In this document: one piece after another, positions 22,172 through 31,905 of the stretch
Layout of the letters: every line of letters begins with the position of its first letter
Position numbering within the stretch: position 1 is the stretch's first letter
Source of the DNA: Lichenostomus cassidix
Taxonomy: Eukaryota; Chordata; Aves; Passeriformes; Meliphagidae
Assembly (NCBI GenBank): GCA_008360975.2
Contig: CM039210.1
Location: 17,383,007 to 17,447,006, forward strand
Reading direction: 5' to 3'
Length of the DNA: 64,000 nt
Translations under genes and position numbers: made by a program
Notes under the pieces: model-generated
Database searches by the model: none
Told to the model about the DNA's origin: nothing
The model's input: the letters and a program-made list of their open reading frames with translations, nothing else

Positions 22172-22519
22172 TTTTATAGTGGGGGAAAAAGGGAGGGGGG
22201 AAACCGAAAGGACCAATGGGGTACATAGAACTCAGGATTGACGATAACTTGATCTTATGAGGGAATAAGGGAGGAGGGTACAGAACTTTGAACTTTCCAA
22301 TCACAGAACACGGCACTGGCAAACAAAGGAGAACTTTCCAGAATCTATCTTTATATGTAATGTGGGAGGAGAGATGAGCTGGACCAATAGCTTCATTCCA
22401 CGGCTCTCTGGGAGCACCCCTTTTAGTTAGGGGTGCTTTACTCCCATGACTTGTCCCGTGGGGCACTGACACTGTGCAGTGGGCTAGGGACACTCAATTG
22501 AGCCAGAGCGACAGCAACA
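22172..22519 (-). repeat. ERV-A 3' LTR, proximal part
   Basis: The half of the 3' LTR next to env, homologous to 31495-31842. On the minus strand it begins TGTTGCTGTCGC right after the polypurine tract. A TATA-like TTATATG-type sequence lies near 22350. Confidence 0.93.
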
Positions 22520-22938
22520 TCTCCCCCTCTCTTGTTTGAGAGAAGACAAAGGAGGTATTTAACAAATAAGGTTTTGAAAAAGGCTAAGCTAATAAGAATC
22601 AGGAAAATGCTCAACAAAATCCAAGTAACTGACTTTGCAATTGATGCAGCCCAGCTGGAGAATCCCCAGCCCTGGAATAAATTTCCCCACCAAGTCTCTG
22701 TTTCAATTTTCAAGTCGCCCAGCTGAGACTGGATTGCGCGGATTTTTGAGGAGATGCTTTGGCTGTGGGTGGAAAAGTTGAAACAGCACATCTCCTCAAA
22801 ATCCTCGCAACCGTGCCCATGGGCGAGCAAGAGAAAGTCAATGGCAGCTCTGTTTTGTAATGTTGCATGCTTTATGGCCTCCTCGTCTTCCAGGAGCTGG
22901 CTCAGGGCTGCTGATGTTAGCCTTGCGTGCTTTCAGAG
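22438..22938 (-). pseudogene. env: ERV-A env, transmembrane subunit (downstream of the insertion)
   Basis: The minus strand carries the transmembrane subunit. It has a heptad region, an immunosuppressive-domain-like LQNRAAIDFLLLAHGHG stretch, a CX6CC motif (CEDFEEMCC near 22800) and a membrane span around 22620 (WILLSIFLILISLAFF) with a short tail reaching the LTR. This is the gamma/alpha-type retroviral TM, close in layout to that of avian leukosis-sarcoma viruses. The subunit is separated from the surface part by the 1550-bp insertion at 22939-24488, and a TGA now stands near the junction. No working protein can be made from this locus. Confidence 0.9.
22520..22537 (-). other. ERV-A polypurine tract
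   Basis: The minus strand reads AAACAAGAGAGGGGGAGA immediately before the 3' LTR. Confidence 0.88.
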
Positions 22939-23122
22939 TGTGGTGGTTTTGATTGGCCCAAAACATCAGTGAAGTGTTTTTAACATCTAGGAGAAATTTG
23001 GACCCCTCAGAAGCTGTTCTAGTAGGCCTAGGGAGGTGTCTGAGGGGTGGGGTGTGGCACAAAGATGGCTCCTGTGTGTCCTGAGTGCAAGTTCTGGAAG
23101 TTTTTACATCAAGTCCAGCAGA
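22939..23122 (+). repeat. 184-bp terminal inverted arm (LTR start, plus orientation)
   Basis: By eye it is identical, base for base, to the reverse complement of 24305-24488. Confidence 0.95.
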
Positions 23123-23134
23123 ACCCGAAGAGAC

Positions 23135-23184
23135 TGGTGCTGATAACGCCAAGGTCGCGGGTTCGATCCCCGTACGGGCCACCA
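23135..23184 (+). other. 50-nt copy of mature tRNA-Ile (positions 27-76, with CCA)
   Basis: The plus strand reads anticodon stem TGGTG/CGCCA, loop CTGATAA, T-arm GCGGG TTCGATC CCCGT, then ACGGGCC-A-CCA, the 3' part of tRNA-Ile. The last 18 nt form a perfect primer-binding site for the minus-strand LTR, 5 nt away. The encoded CCA shows the source was mature tRNA. The usual nuclear tRNA-Ile of this T-arm type has anticodon AAT; here position 34 is G, which is how reverse transcriptase reads inosine. The match weakens at positions 26 and 25. It is not a tRNA gene. Confidence 0.85.
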
Positions 23185-23189
23185 AAGAA

Positions 23190-24488
23190 TGTCGTGGGTT
23201 TGAGACAGGACCCTTGCCAGGAGGACGCACAAAAAAGGGCAAACAGGCTTCAAGCTTAAAGTTGCAAAAGGTGATTTAATTACCTAACAGAATTGGAGGA
23301 TAAATGCAAGGCAAAAATAAACTTTTCATACATCATTTTGTTCACTCCCCCCTCCCTCTTACGAACCTATAGTATTCACCCTCTTTCCTCCTTTACAATC
23401 CACAAGCCAGGTGGGGGGGGGCAGGGTGTGGGGTCTCTTTTCAGTCCACAGAGCAGATTCTCAAATTTATTCATCACTAGAATTCTTCTACTACAAATAC
23501 TCTTTATCTCTACTTGTTTCTCTCTCTCTCTCCAGACAGTTTTCTGCTCTCAGCCCCACCCTCTTAAGAAGCAGTCTCTGCACTCACCCCCCCCCCTTTC
23601 CCTCTTTCCAAACCAGCAACACAGACAGGGGGCAGGTTGAGGGGTCCTCTGGTCAGTCCAATCAGGAAAAGAGGTTCTCTACTTAGCCAGGGGTCCTTCC
23701 CACGAGAAACAGTCCTCTGAGAACTTCTTTGGCGTGGGTCCAATCTCACGAGCAACATCCCACCCGAAATTCTGCTGCAACATGAGTCTTTTTGTCCATA
23801 GGGTGCTGTGCAGACTCTCCCAAGCTGAGGCCAGGCTGCTTCCATCCCAGGAGCAAGGCCTTTCTCTCTCTTGCAAGGCCTTTGCAGTTTTAACTCTTAA
23901 ATGAGACTCCCACTGGTTCACAGTCTTTTCCAGGCATCCACCTGCCCTTCTGGCGTGGGCTGTGGGCAGAATTTCTGCACTCCTGTGGACTCCATGGGCT
24001 GCAGGGGGACCTCCTGCCCCCCATGGCCTTCACTGTGGCTCGCAGAGGGTTTTCAGCTCCAACACTGGAGCACCTCCTCCCCCACCTTCTTCACTGACCT
24101 TGGCACTCTCCATGCTGTTCTCCCTCTACATATTTTCACCTCCACCTCCTCCTCCTCCAACTACAAAGAAGTGAAAGAAGTGCGCGCCTGCTTTGTTTTG
24201 AATTTTTCTTAAATATGTTTTCACAGAGGCGTAACCAGCACCTCCAATTGGCTCAAACTTGGCCAGCAGCATGTCCATCACCTTCAGAGCCATCAGAGAT
24301 TGGCTCTGCTGGACTTGATGTAAAAACTTCCAGAACTTGCACTCAGGACACACAGGAGCCATCTTTGTGCCACACCCCACCCCTCAGACACCTCCCTAGG
24401 CCTACTAGAACAGCTTCTGAGGGGTCCAAATTTCTCCTAGATGTTAAAAACACTTCACTGATGTTTTGGGCCAATCAAAACCACCACA
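23190..24488 (-). mobile_element. Full ERVL-type LTR inside the aberrant insertion
   Basis: About 1.3 kb, begins TGTGGTGGTTTTG at 24488 on the minus strand and ends CCCACGACA at 23190. It is homologous along most of its length to 3536-4787 and to 9524-10565. A pyrimidine- and TC-rich part lies near 23520-23535. Confidence 0.92.
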
Positions 24489-25459
24489 CCGAGCCAGCAC
24501 TCTAATTTTTCAATGTCACCCAAGGCTTTGAAAACTGCAACCCATGGGACCAAGATAGAAGCAGCAATTTTCTTAGACTTGGGCCAACTTACAATGGTAT
24601 CATTACACTTTTCATCCAAATTTATTACATTTCTTTTTTGGCGAGTTGATTTGACCGAATTTTTCCAATTTAGGAGCTGCAACTTATCTGGCGTAAATGT
24701 TATGAGCTTTCCCAGGGTGCAGGGCCCTCCTTGGAGACGAGCTGGGATTCCTGCCCAGGCGCGATTGCCGCAAATAAAGAAAATTCCTTTTGGCAACGTC
24801 TTGGGGTGAGCGGTCGACAGTGATGGTTTTGGGGTAGTGAAATTGCACCACGAAGATGCGGCGTATTTTTCGTCTGTGTGGATGTAGAAATTGGGCAGTT
24901 GTGGTAGGCTACAGCCTTCTTGGTCACAGATTGCCCCTTCTTCAGGCTTAGGCCCGTAATGAATCAAACTGTTAAAATTAACACAAAATTCTGCTTGGGT
25001 AGATCCCAATAGGTCTAGTTCTTGGGGTTCTACTGTACCTGATGGGAGTTTGTTGACCCACTCATCCCAAGAGGTTACCGGATCTGGGTAATTATCAAAT
25101 GTGCCTGCAAATGGGAACTCGCCCTTTGGCAGGGGAATCCCAATGAGGCAAGTCGCCATTGGGTTCTCTGCTTGGTCCATGGCCAGACACAGTCCGTCTT
25201 GCTTCAATGTTTTGGCCAGGGTCGTCCAAACGTTCAGCTTGGGCTGCGGGACGATCCAGCCGGCTGATGATGTGATGATAACTGCCACACAGGCGAAGAA
25301 GAAGAGACTCAGTTGGGAGGTCATGTCTCTCATGTTCTCAAGAACCCTTGGCTGCAAGAAAGTGTAAAATATATTAGTTGCACTCATTAAAAAGGATAGG
25401 GTCGGGGAAAGACTGATGGAAACTCTCGGTAGGGGGATCAGTGGGGAAATCAGAGACAA
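24489..25459 (-). pseudogene. env: ERV-A env, surface subunit and start of the transmembrane subunit
   Basis: The frame is open from 25459 to the insertion. It has a hydrophobic signal segment (LSLFFFACVAVIITSSAGW, near 25300), a cysteine-containing surface domain with a few N-glycosylation sites, and a basic RQKR cleavage site near 24645. Beyond that site a hydrophobic segment (IAASILVPWVAVF) stands between two cysteines. An internal fusion peptide of this kind is known from avian alpharetroviruses. The surface part looks short, about 220 residues. The gene is split by the LTR insertion, which cuts it just after an ECW motif. Confidence 0.88.
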
Positions 25460-26480
25460 TTAATTCTGCGGTGTATGATTCGGAGGGAGCTAGAACTTGA
25501 TCTTCAGGCTTTCTCTTATTTTTCCACCCAATGAACCACAGCACAGTCCAGTCCGGTTTGAGTCTCTTCGACGCAAAGTGGGCTTTGAGTTTTGAAGCAC
25601 TGGAGTCCACCCACTTGCCCTCATCTTTGGGGGTGTAGGGCTTCACCCACTTGCTGGGAATCCACTTCGGACCCGCTGGAGTGGAAACACAAGCGTACCC
25701 ACGCCCCCAAGTCACTAATGGAAAAGGTCCTTGTATGAGGAGAGATTCTGGGTTTCTCACAAGGACCGGAGGTTGTATTTTCAGCTTTGCCCTCTTATCA
25801 TTTGAAAAGTGCCGAAAAACTGGTGGCAGGGGCTCGTCAAATTAATTATTTAAGAAGTTTATTGTATACAGGGCCTTACTTAGCCTCATCTGGAGGGTGT
25901 TCACCTCATTTCCCCCACTCTGTCAAGCTAGGACGGTTTTCAACGTCTGATGAGCTCATTCAACAATTGCTTGTCCCGTCAGGGAATGTGGGATGCCCGT
26001 GACATGGGACACTCCCCACTCATCTAGAAATTGCTGCAACCGAACAGAAATGTGCGCAGGCCCGTTGTCTGTTTTAATTTGCTGGGGGACTCCCAGGGTG
26101 GAAAAGGCCATCAGGAGGTGATTAATGCAGTCTCTTGCCTTTTCCCCAGCATGGGCCGAAGCGTACATTGCTCCCGAAAATGTATCGATGGACACATGGA
26201 CGTACTTGGGTCGTCCAAACTCTGGGAGGTAGGTGACATCGGTCTGCCACACCTGGCAACTCTTGGTCCCACGGGGGTTCACCCCGGAAAGGTGGGCAGG
26301 CAACTGATCACAAGAACAGTTAGGGCATGTAAAAATGATGGCTCTTGCCTGGTCTCTGGTAATTCCAAACATTCAAACTAAGGCGGCGCTATTCTGATGG
26401 TAAAAGTTGTGACTGAGCTTTGCTTGCATAAAGATGTCAGGGGTGTTAGGTGAAATGACTGACGCTGCAAGCATGTCTGC
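25374..26480 (-). pseudogene. pol: ERV-A integrase, broken
   Basis: The zinc-binding HHCC part spans the junction near 26370-26420 (HNFYHQ, then CPNC). The core from 26372 has D at residue 45 (WQTDVT), D at 102 (KTDNGPAH) and E at 138 (GQAIVE), so the DD35E triad is present, but the frame stops right after it at 25956. Another frame from 25760 encodes the C-terminal DNA-binding part (WGRGYACVSTPAGPKWIPS) and a tail to 25374, overlapping the env start. The segment between, 25770-25955, is shifted. Confidence 0.9.
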
Positions 26481-27149
26481 CCTTTTGTTGCCTTGGGCGA
26501 TGGGTCCTGGCAGGTCTGTGTGTGCTCTTACACGCATGATAAAGTACGGTTGCTCCCGATGGGAAAGGGCATCTGTGAGCCTCAGGAGCAAGTTGAATAC
26601 AGTCAAATTTGAAGTTTCTTTTAGGGCTGCATTTTCTGCCCGGAGGGTGACTCCCGCAACATAGGCAGAGTCAGTGATCAGGTTGAAAGGTTCAGGGAAC
26701 CTCTCGAAGGCTCTGACCACAGCGGCAAGCTCAGCAACCTGCGGCGATCCTTGGACCACTTCGACATTGGCTTCCCATTGCTGCATCTGGGGGTGTCTCC
26801 AAGTCAGCACTGACTTGTGAGAAGCTCCTGAGCCGTCTGTGAAGATGGTCAGAGCATCTTTTATCGGATTTTTTGAGAGGAAAGACTTTTGAATGAGCTG
26901 AAAATCAGAATTAAACAATTTGTGGTTTATATGGCCTGATTGGACCTTTCCCGTGAACCCCTCCAGGGCATACTGTAATGGTTCACTAGTTTTTAAAAGG
27001 AATTCCAAATCATCTGATTGAAAAGGATCCAGGTGAAGTCCAGACCTGCAAGAGCCCTCAGCCTCAACCTCGCCTTTTTTATAACTTTGGCCGAGAGTTC
27101 CTGTGCTGTAGTTAATGTCTTGGTCAGCTGGTGTGATAGAAAGATCCAC
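26373..27149 (-). pseudogene. pol: ERV-A RNase H domain and tether
   Basis: About 258 codons are open. The RNase H acidic residues are visible in IFTDGSG, VAELAAVV, LITDSAYVAG and NKRADMLA, in the family order. The domain follows the reverse transcriptase and precedes the integrase zinc finger, as in all retroviruses. The first 30-40 residues of the frame are a shifted, unrelated reading of the connection domain. Confidence 0.9.
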
Positions 27150-28256
27150 TCAATGATAAGCAAAGGATCTTTCAGGCTCGGGTCCCATTGATAAATGAGA
27201 CCGTGTGTAAATTGTTTCTCCCCTAGGATAATGAGTTCAAATGGGAGGTGTGGGTCGCATCGGTGGGCTTGTTTTTGTGAGATGGCTTGCTGTACCTCTG
27301 TAATACATTGTCTCGCCTCAGGTGTTAGAGTGCGAGGGGAATCTAGCTCCCCCTTCCCTCGAAGTAAGTTAAAGAGGGGTGCGAGATGCTCAGTGGTGAT
27401 GCCCAGAAGTGGGCGAACCCAGTTGATCGACCCACACAGTTTGTGTAAGTCTCTCAGTGTCTTTGGTTCATCAACAATAGCTAGTTGTTGGGGGACGATG
27501 GTTCTGTCCCGCACCACGAGCCCTAGGTACTTCACTGGGCTCATCTGCTGCACTTTATCTGGCCAGATGGTGAAGCCAGCTTCGGTGAGCTCATGGGACA
27601 GAAGTGCAAGTGTAACGTGCTTGATCTAGTGTCTCTGCACAAATCAGGATATTGTCCATGTAATGTAGTATGTGAACCCCTGGAGATTGGGCTCTCACAG
27701 GAGCTAATGTCTTGTCTACAAACCATTGACAAATGGTTGGGGAATTTTTCATTCCCTGAGGCAGTACTGTCCACTGGTATCTCTTCATGAGCACCGAGCA
27801 GTTCTTCGACGGCACAGAGAAGGCAAACCTCGGCGCATCTTCGGGATGTAACGGGATGTAAAAAAACCAATCCTTTAAATCAATTACTAAGAGTTTCCAA
27901 TCCCTGGGTAACATAGTCGGGGATGGAAGTCCCGGCTGAAGGGATCCCATGTCCTCCATGACCGCATTGATGGCTCTCAGGTCATGGAGGAGTCTCCACT
28001 CATTCTTGCCCTCTTTTTTGAAGACAAAAATGGGGGAGTTCCAAGGGCTGTGTGATGGGACGATGTGACCCTTGGCAAGCTGATCCTCAACAAGGGCCTT
28101 GAGCGTAGCTAGTTTTTCTCCCATTAAAGGCCACTGATCTACCCACACAGGATCATCTGTGAGCCAATTGAGCCGTGGGGTGGGGCGCTCATCAGTGACC
28201 CTACCTAAAAATCCTGAGGTGGTGGTGGCGGCGGGATATGAATTTGGGCTCCCCAT
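26993..28256 (-). pseudogene. pol: ERV-A reverse transcriptase, frame-shifted, YMDN at the active site
   Basis: From 28256 the fingers and palm read WVDQWPL, a [14 protein letters not shown] motif, [10 protein letters not shown] and, at 27651-27662, Tyr-Met-Asp-Asn. The conserved motif is YXDD, in which both Asp bind the catalytic metals, so the second Asp is replaced. The frame breaks near 27590; the thumb and connection continue at 27553-26993 (INWVRPLLGI, DPLLIIEW). Even without the frameshift the enzyme should be inactive. ERV-C has the same change. Confidence 0.92.
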
Positions 28257-28741
28257 TGCATCAGCGAATCTCTTCCCCAGAGATTGAAGGGCACATCCAT
28301 CACATATGGACGGACGTGTGCTGACACCCCCTCTGAGTTAGTAATGGTGATTGGATTCACACTTCGATGTGCTGGTGATTGCCCTCCTACTCCTCCAATA
28401 GGAAAAGTGGCCCGTTGGAGGGGCCAATGGTTGGGCCACACACTTTGGGAGAAGATGGTCACGTCTGCACCAGTGTCCACAAGTCCTCTCATGGACTTTT
28501 GAAAGTCTTGGTCCTGAACTTGGCAAGTCAGGTAGGGTCTGGATGTGTTGACCCTTTGTGTCCACCAAGCGTAGAGATGGGATGAGCTTGGATCAGAATC
28601 GGTAGTTGTCAAGTCTGGTAGATAGGTTTCATCAGGTGAGGGAGTTACGTTGGAGACGACACTTGTGTCGAGGAGCGTCGCTCCTTCGTGCTGGCAATCT
28701 ATTTTTTTGGCTGGAAATCGGGTACAGATGCGGGGTTCCAT
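28205..28741 (-). pseudogene. pro: ERV-A protease
   Basis: About 178 codons are open. GLVDTGADVTIF near 28475 holds the DTGA active site; a GGVGGQ flap-like loop and [12 protein letters not shown] follow, the usual end of a betaretroviral-like protease. It overlaps the end of gag in another frame (gag to 28699) and the start of the reverse transcriptase, so frameshift expression is likely in the parent. No dUTPase domain is recognisable upstream, unlike in ERV-C and ERV-E; a short ATLLDTS stretch near 28675 might be a vestige. Confidence 0.9.
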
Positions 28742-30764
28742 GCAATCGGCTGTGGAGCTGGTGGAGCGATGGCAGGTAAGGGTGTCTGCATTGGGGTTGG
28801 CGCTGCAGGTGGTAGTGCAGGTGGAACTTGCCCTGAGGGGAAAGGACTCAGAGAAGGAGGATTAGAGACTGGGGGAAATGAGATTGGGAAAGGAGCAGGG
28901 CAATTGTGTGCATAGTGGCCCAACTGGCCATACCTAAGGCACGTGATGGGTTTTTGGGGTGGTTTCTGGGGCTGTCTTGGGACATTGGTTTGGGTGGTGG
29001 GGAAGGCTTTAGGGGTTGAATCATGGGTTTTGTTAGGATTAACATCAATTGTGGCTTTAGAACAGGCATCAATTAGTAGGGAGATAGTAATTGGAATATC
29101 AGGGGGAAGGGAATTGATAATTTGTTTGCATTTTGGATTGGCATTGACAGTGGCAGTACTGATAATCACTTCTTGTTGGGTTTCAATATTTTTTAATTGT
29201 CTTTCCACAGCAGCAGTAAGATGATCTATAAAGTCATGGAACAATTAATCAGATTTTTGTTTTATGTACATGTATGGAAGCTGAGCTTCGGGCCGAATTG
29301 GAATTAAGTGCTTGTTGTGCTGCCATGGCTAGGTCGAGATGGACTGAAGCAGGAATTGTGGCAACCTGGTCTTGTGGTTTAAACCATTCTGCAGTTCCAC
29401 AAAGACAATCTAGAGTCAGATGTTGGAGCTCGGGATTGTCTCTGTGTGAGCCAATTAGAATTTGCACCCTCTTCCTCCAGGTGGTCTCCCATAGTTTCTG
29501 TTGGCCACCCGTGAGGAGACATTCAATGAGGACTTTAATATCTGCAGGGCATTTAGTTTCTGGTCGTAAAATGGATTGGAGCAATGAATGAAAGTATGTT
29601 GAATCACGCCCATAATTTTTAGCTGCTTTGCAAAGCTTTTCTTTAATTGCCAGGGGGACAGGTTGCCACATAGCTGCCTTTGGATGGCCACTGTTTCTCT
29701 GCCTGGGTGGAGGACTAGGGGTAGGGGGGGTGCAATGCTGTCTGCGGTGAGCAGGAGCAGCAAATATGATGGAATCAGTGTCTCTTCCGGATTCGCCAAG
29801 ATGGCGGCCGGGTGTTGACATTTCGGGGTTTCTGGAGCAACCAAGATGGTGGCCAGAAGTTGACATCTTGGAGGGGAGGGGTCGTGGGAAGTCAGGGGTG
29901 TGACTTTCCCAAGGCTTGTCTCCTCTCCGTGATGTAATGTGGGCGGGGAATGACAGCACTGGAAGGGGAAGGGAAGGAGGAGGGTCCACGTCAAGGGAGG
30001 TGACTATCAAGGGGGAATGCTGGGAAGGAGAAGAGGGGCGTGTCTTGGGCTTCCCGCGTGTTCCAACGCCCTGTTCTTTGTCTTTAAAAAGGTGGGAAGA
30101 GCCACCATTTTGTCTCTCTGGTTCCACAAGACAAGCGCCATCTTGGTCTTTATTAGTATAGGGGGGGTTTTGAGGTGCGCGGGGTGAGGGAATAGGGATC
30201 AGGGAAGTGGTCCGAACAAGGTGGCCGTCCTCATTCGAACGAGGGGACAGAGGGGACAAAGGGGTACCCTGGGGCAGGAAGCGACCAGGCACAGAGGGGC
30301 GAGATGCACTCCTTCGCTCACTCTTAGCAGGGTCGTCGGGGGTAGGAAAGCAAGGGTGGGGACACGGAGGTGCTGAGGGAGCGGCGGGGAGCGGCGCCGG
30401 CGAAGAGTCGAGGGTTCCCGTGGGGCGAGGGGGGCGCGCCGGCAAGGGCAGAGGGGAACAGAGGAGTCCGCGGTGGGGAGGGATTTTTTAACGAATTTAA
30501 AGACCTGGGCATGCAGAGCGAAAACCCTGTTTGTGGCTTTCTCGCCTGCCCTGCCCGCGGCAAACAATTTCTTTCCAACCTCCCCCCAAAATTCCAAGTC
30601 GAATACAGCATCCGATGAAACGGGGGGGTGATTAACAAAAACCCAGCGGACTAGGCTTCGGAGCTCCCGGGGGGAAAACAAAACCTTGTTTTGAACGAAA
30701 ATTCGGGATAATTCAAAATACATTTCTTGTTGAGCTGCCGCGGACTTAGAGTGTTTGGAACCCA
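28699..30764 (-). pseudogene. gag: ERV-A gag, broken into three frames
   Basis: The start is the ATG at 30764: MGSKHSKS has a Gly at position 2, as needed for myristoylation, and a matrix-like helical domain of about 100 residues follows to 30199. A proline-rich linker and the capsid lie in another frame (30445-29249), with ADIKVLIECL and WETTWRKR in the capsid. The capsid C-terminus and nucleocapsid lie in a third frame (29244-28699). One zinc knuckle is visible near 28930, but its second cysteine is Tyr (CLRYGQLGHYAHNC), so it is damaged. Confidence 0.88.
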
Positions 30765-31193
30765 TGGTTGCCAGACACAGAAAATATACGGGGCTCAATT
30801 TGCTCTTGCCCACCCGCAGAAATCGAGAAAAAAATGTTTAAAGGGTCCAGCCGACTGACAGGACCTCGCTGCTCCTTCCAGCAGCTGAGGGCTGCTTAGA
30901 GTGTACCCTGGGAGACCAGCAAAAAAGAGGACCCTGTCCGCTTTTTGCTCTCCTCGGCACTTACCCTAAGCTCGGTATGATCCACGATCCAATCGCGGAT
31001 CCGATGCAAGTTGCTGGGAACAGAAACTGCGGTTGCAGGCACGGGTCTCAGGTCGCTTGTCGTGGCTGCTCCACGTCAGCTGCGGCGGGGTTTCTGGAGT
31101 TCAGCGTGGCACCGGCGCGGCGAGGAGCGGGCTCCAGCACGGGGCGGCTGTAAATCCTCTTTTGGGCGAAAGTCTGCATCAGCCAAGCACCAA
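30765..31193 (-). other. ERV-A leader between primer-binding site and gag
   Basis: Untranslated leader of about 430 bases; in related viruses it carries packaging and splice-donor signals. I cannot pick these out reliably. Confidence 0.6.
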
Positions 31194-31211
31194 TCCGAGT
31201 CGACGGCACCA
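31194..31211 (-). other. ERV-A primer-binding site, tRNA-His-like
   Basis: The minus strand reads TGGTGCCGTCGACTCGGA, two bases after the 5' LTR end. It equals the tRNA-His complement except for one extra C after position 9. The extra base could be a change after insertion or a variant primer. Confidence 0.7.
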
Positions 31212-31213
31212 GG

Positions 31214-31842
31214 TGATGGGGTTCCGAACCCCAAGCTCAGTTCGTGATTGGGCTAGCTGCGGAATTGGAGCCCTGGCGGGGCAGCCCGCTCTCGGGGGTG
31301 GGCAAGGCAGCCAGGACTGGCAGAACTCTCGGGTAAACCGTGCGATCCAGAGATCAGTAGCAGAAGCAAGAAATGCAGGCAGTCGGATTGGCGGTCCAGG
31401 AGGTTTATTAATAGGATAAGGGGAGATGGAGGGAGGAACGGGACGGGGACTGGATCGGCGAGCTGAAAGCGGGGATTCTGCGTTGTGTTGCCGGTTTTAT
31501 AGTGGGGGAAAAAGGGAGGGGGGAAACCAAAAGGACCAATGGGGTACATAGAACTCAGGATTGACAATAACTTGATCTTATGAGGGAATAAGGGAGGAGG
31601 GTACAGAACTTTGAACTTTCCAATCACAGAACACGGCACTGGCAAACAAAGGAGAACTTTCCAGAATCTATCTTTATATGTAATGTGGGAGGAGAGATGA
31701 GCTGGACCAATAGCTTCATTCCACGGCTCTCTGGGAGCACCCCTTTTAGTTAGGGGTGCTTTACTCCCATGACTCGTCCCGTGGAGCACTGACACTGTGC
31801 AGTGGGCTAGGGACACTCAGTTGAGTCAAAGCGACAGCAACA
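31214..31842 (-). repeat. ERV-A 5' LTR, 629 bp
   Basis: Ends TGTTGCTGTCGC...GGAACCCCATCA on the minus strand. TTTATATG near 31674 and TTATAG near 31498 (reverse ATAAAACC) are candidate core promoter or polyadenylation elements; I cannot fix which. It is uninterrupted, unlike the 3' LTR. Confidence 0.94.
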
Positions 31843-31905
31843 TAGGGGCACAGCTGTAACTTATCTAGGTCATGGCTACCCCCAGCCCGTTCCTATCATC
31901 CCACA
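31843..31905 (-). mobile_element. LTR-D, second part
   Basis: Includes the right copy of TAGGGG (31843-31848) and ends CCCACA at the CR1 junction. It completes the roughly 290-bp LTR begun at 16783. Confidence 0.8.

Larger units (their letters stand above)
22939..24488 (-). mobile_element. Aberrant LTR insertion: LTR + tRNA-Ile copy + inverted LTR start
   Basis: The insertion is flanked by CAGAG (22934-22938) and CCGAG (24489-24493), a 5-bp target duplication with one mismatch. Env reading resumes in register, one point change giving a stop. From the right it holds a full minus-strand ERVL-type LTR (24488 to 23190), a 5-nt spacer, 50 nt of tRNA-Ile (23184-23135), about 12 filler bases and then the first 184 bases of the same LTR in opposite orientation (22939-23122). 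The two 184-bp arms look identical. Both outer ends are therefore U3 ends, TGTGGTGG, which a normal provirus or solo LTR never has. Confidence 0.9.
17009..31842 (-). mobile_element. ERV-A: complete minus-strand ERVK-like provirus with nested insertions
   Basis: Two related LTRs bound it: 31214-31842 (5') and 17009-17289 plus 22172-22519 (3'). TAGGGG is repeated at 17003-17008 and 31843-31848, a perfect 6-bp duplication as usual for ERVK. I count about 13 differences in 629 LTR bases, near 2%, so the insertion is fairly young. In order from the 5' LTR come the primer-binding site, gag, protease, reverse transcriptase, RNase H, integrase, env and polypurine tract. Two later insertions lie inside: 17290-22166 in the 3' LTR and 22939-24488 in env. 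All genes are broken. Confidence 0.95.

Noticed and set aside
23135..23184. A functional tRNA-Ile gene
   Set aside because: Positions 1-26 are missing, CCA is encoded, and it lies exactly at the primer-binding position of an LTR.
23135..23184. A tRNA-Ile-derived SINE such as those known in zebra finch
   Set aside because: Such SINEs carry the tRNA 5' part at their head and a CR1 tail; here only the 3' half with CCA is present, next to an LTR, and no CR1 tail follows.
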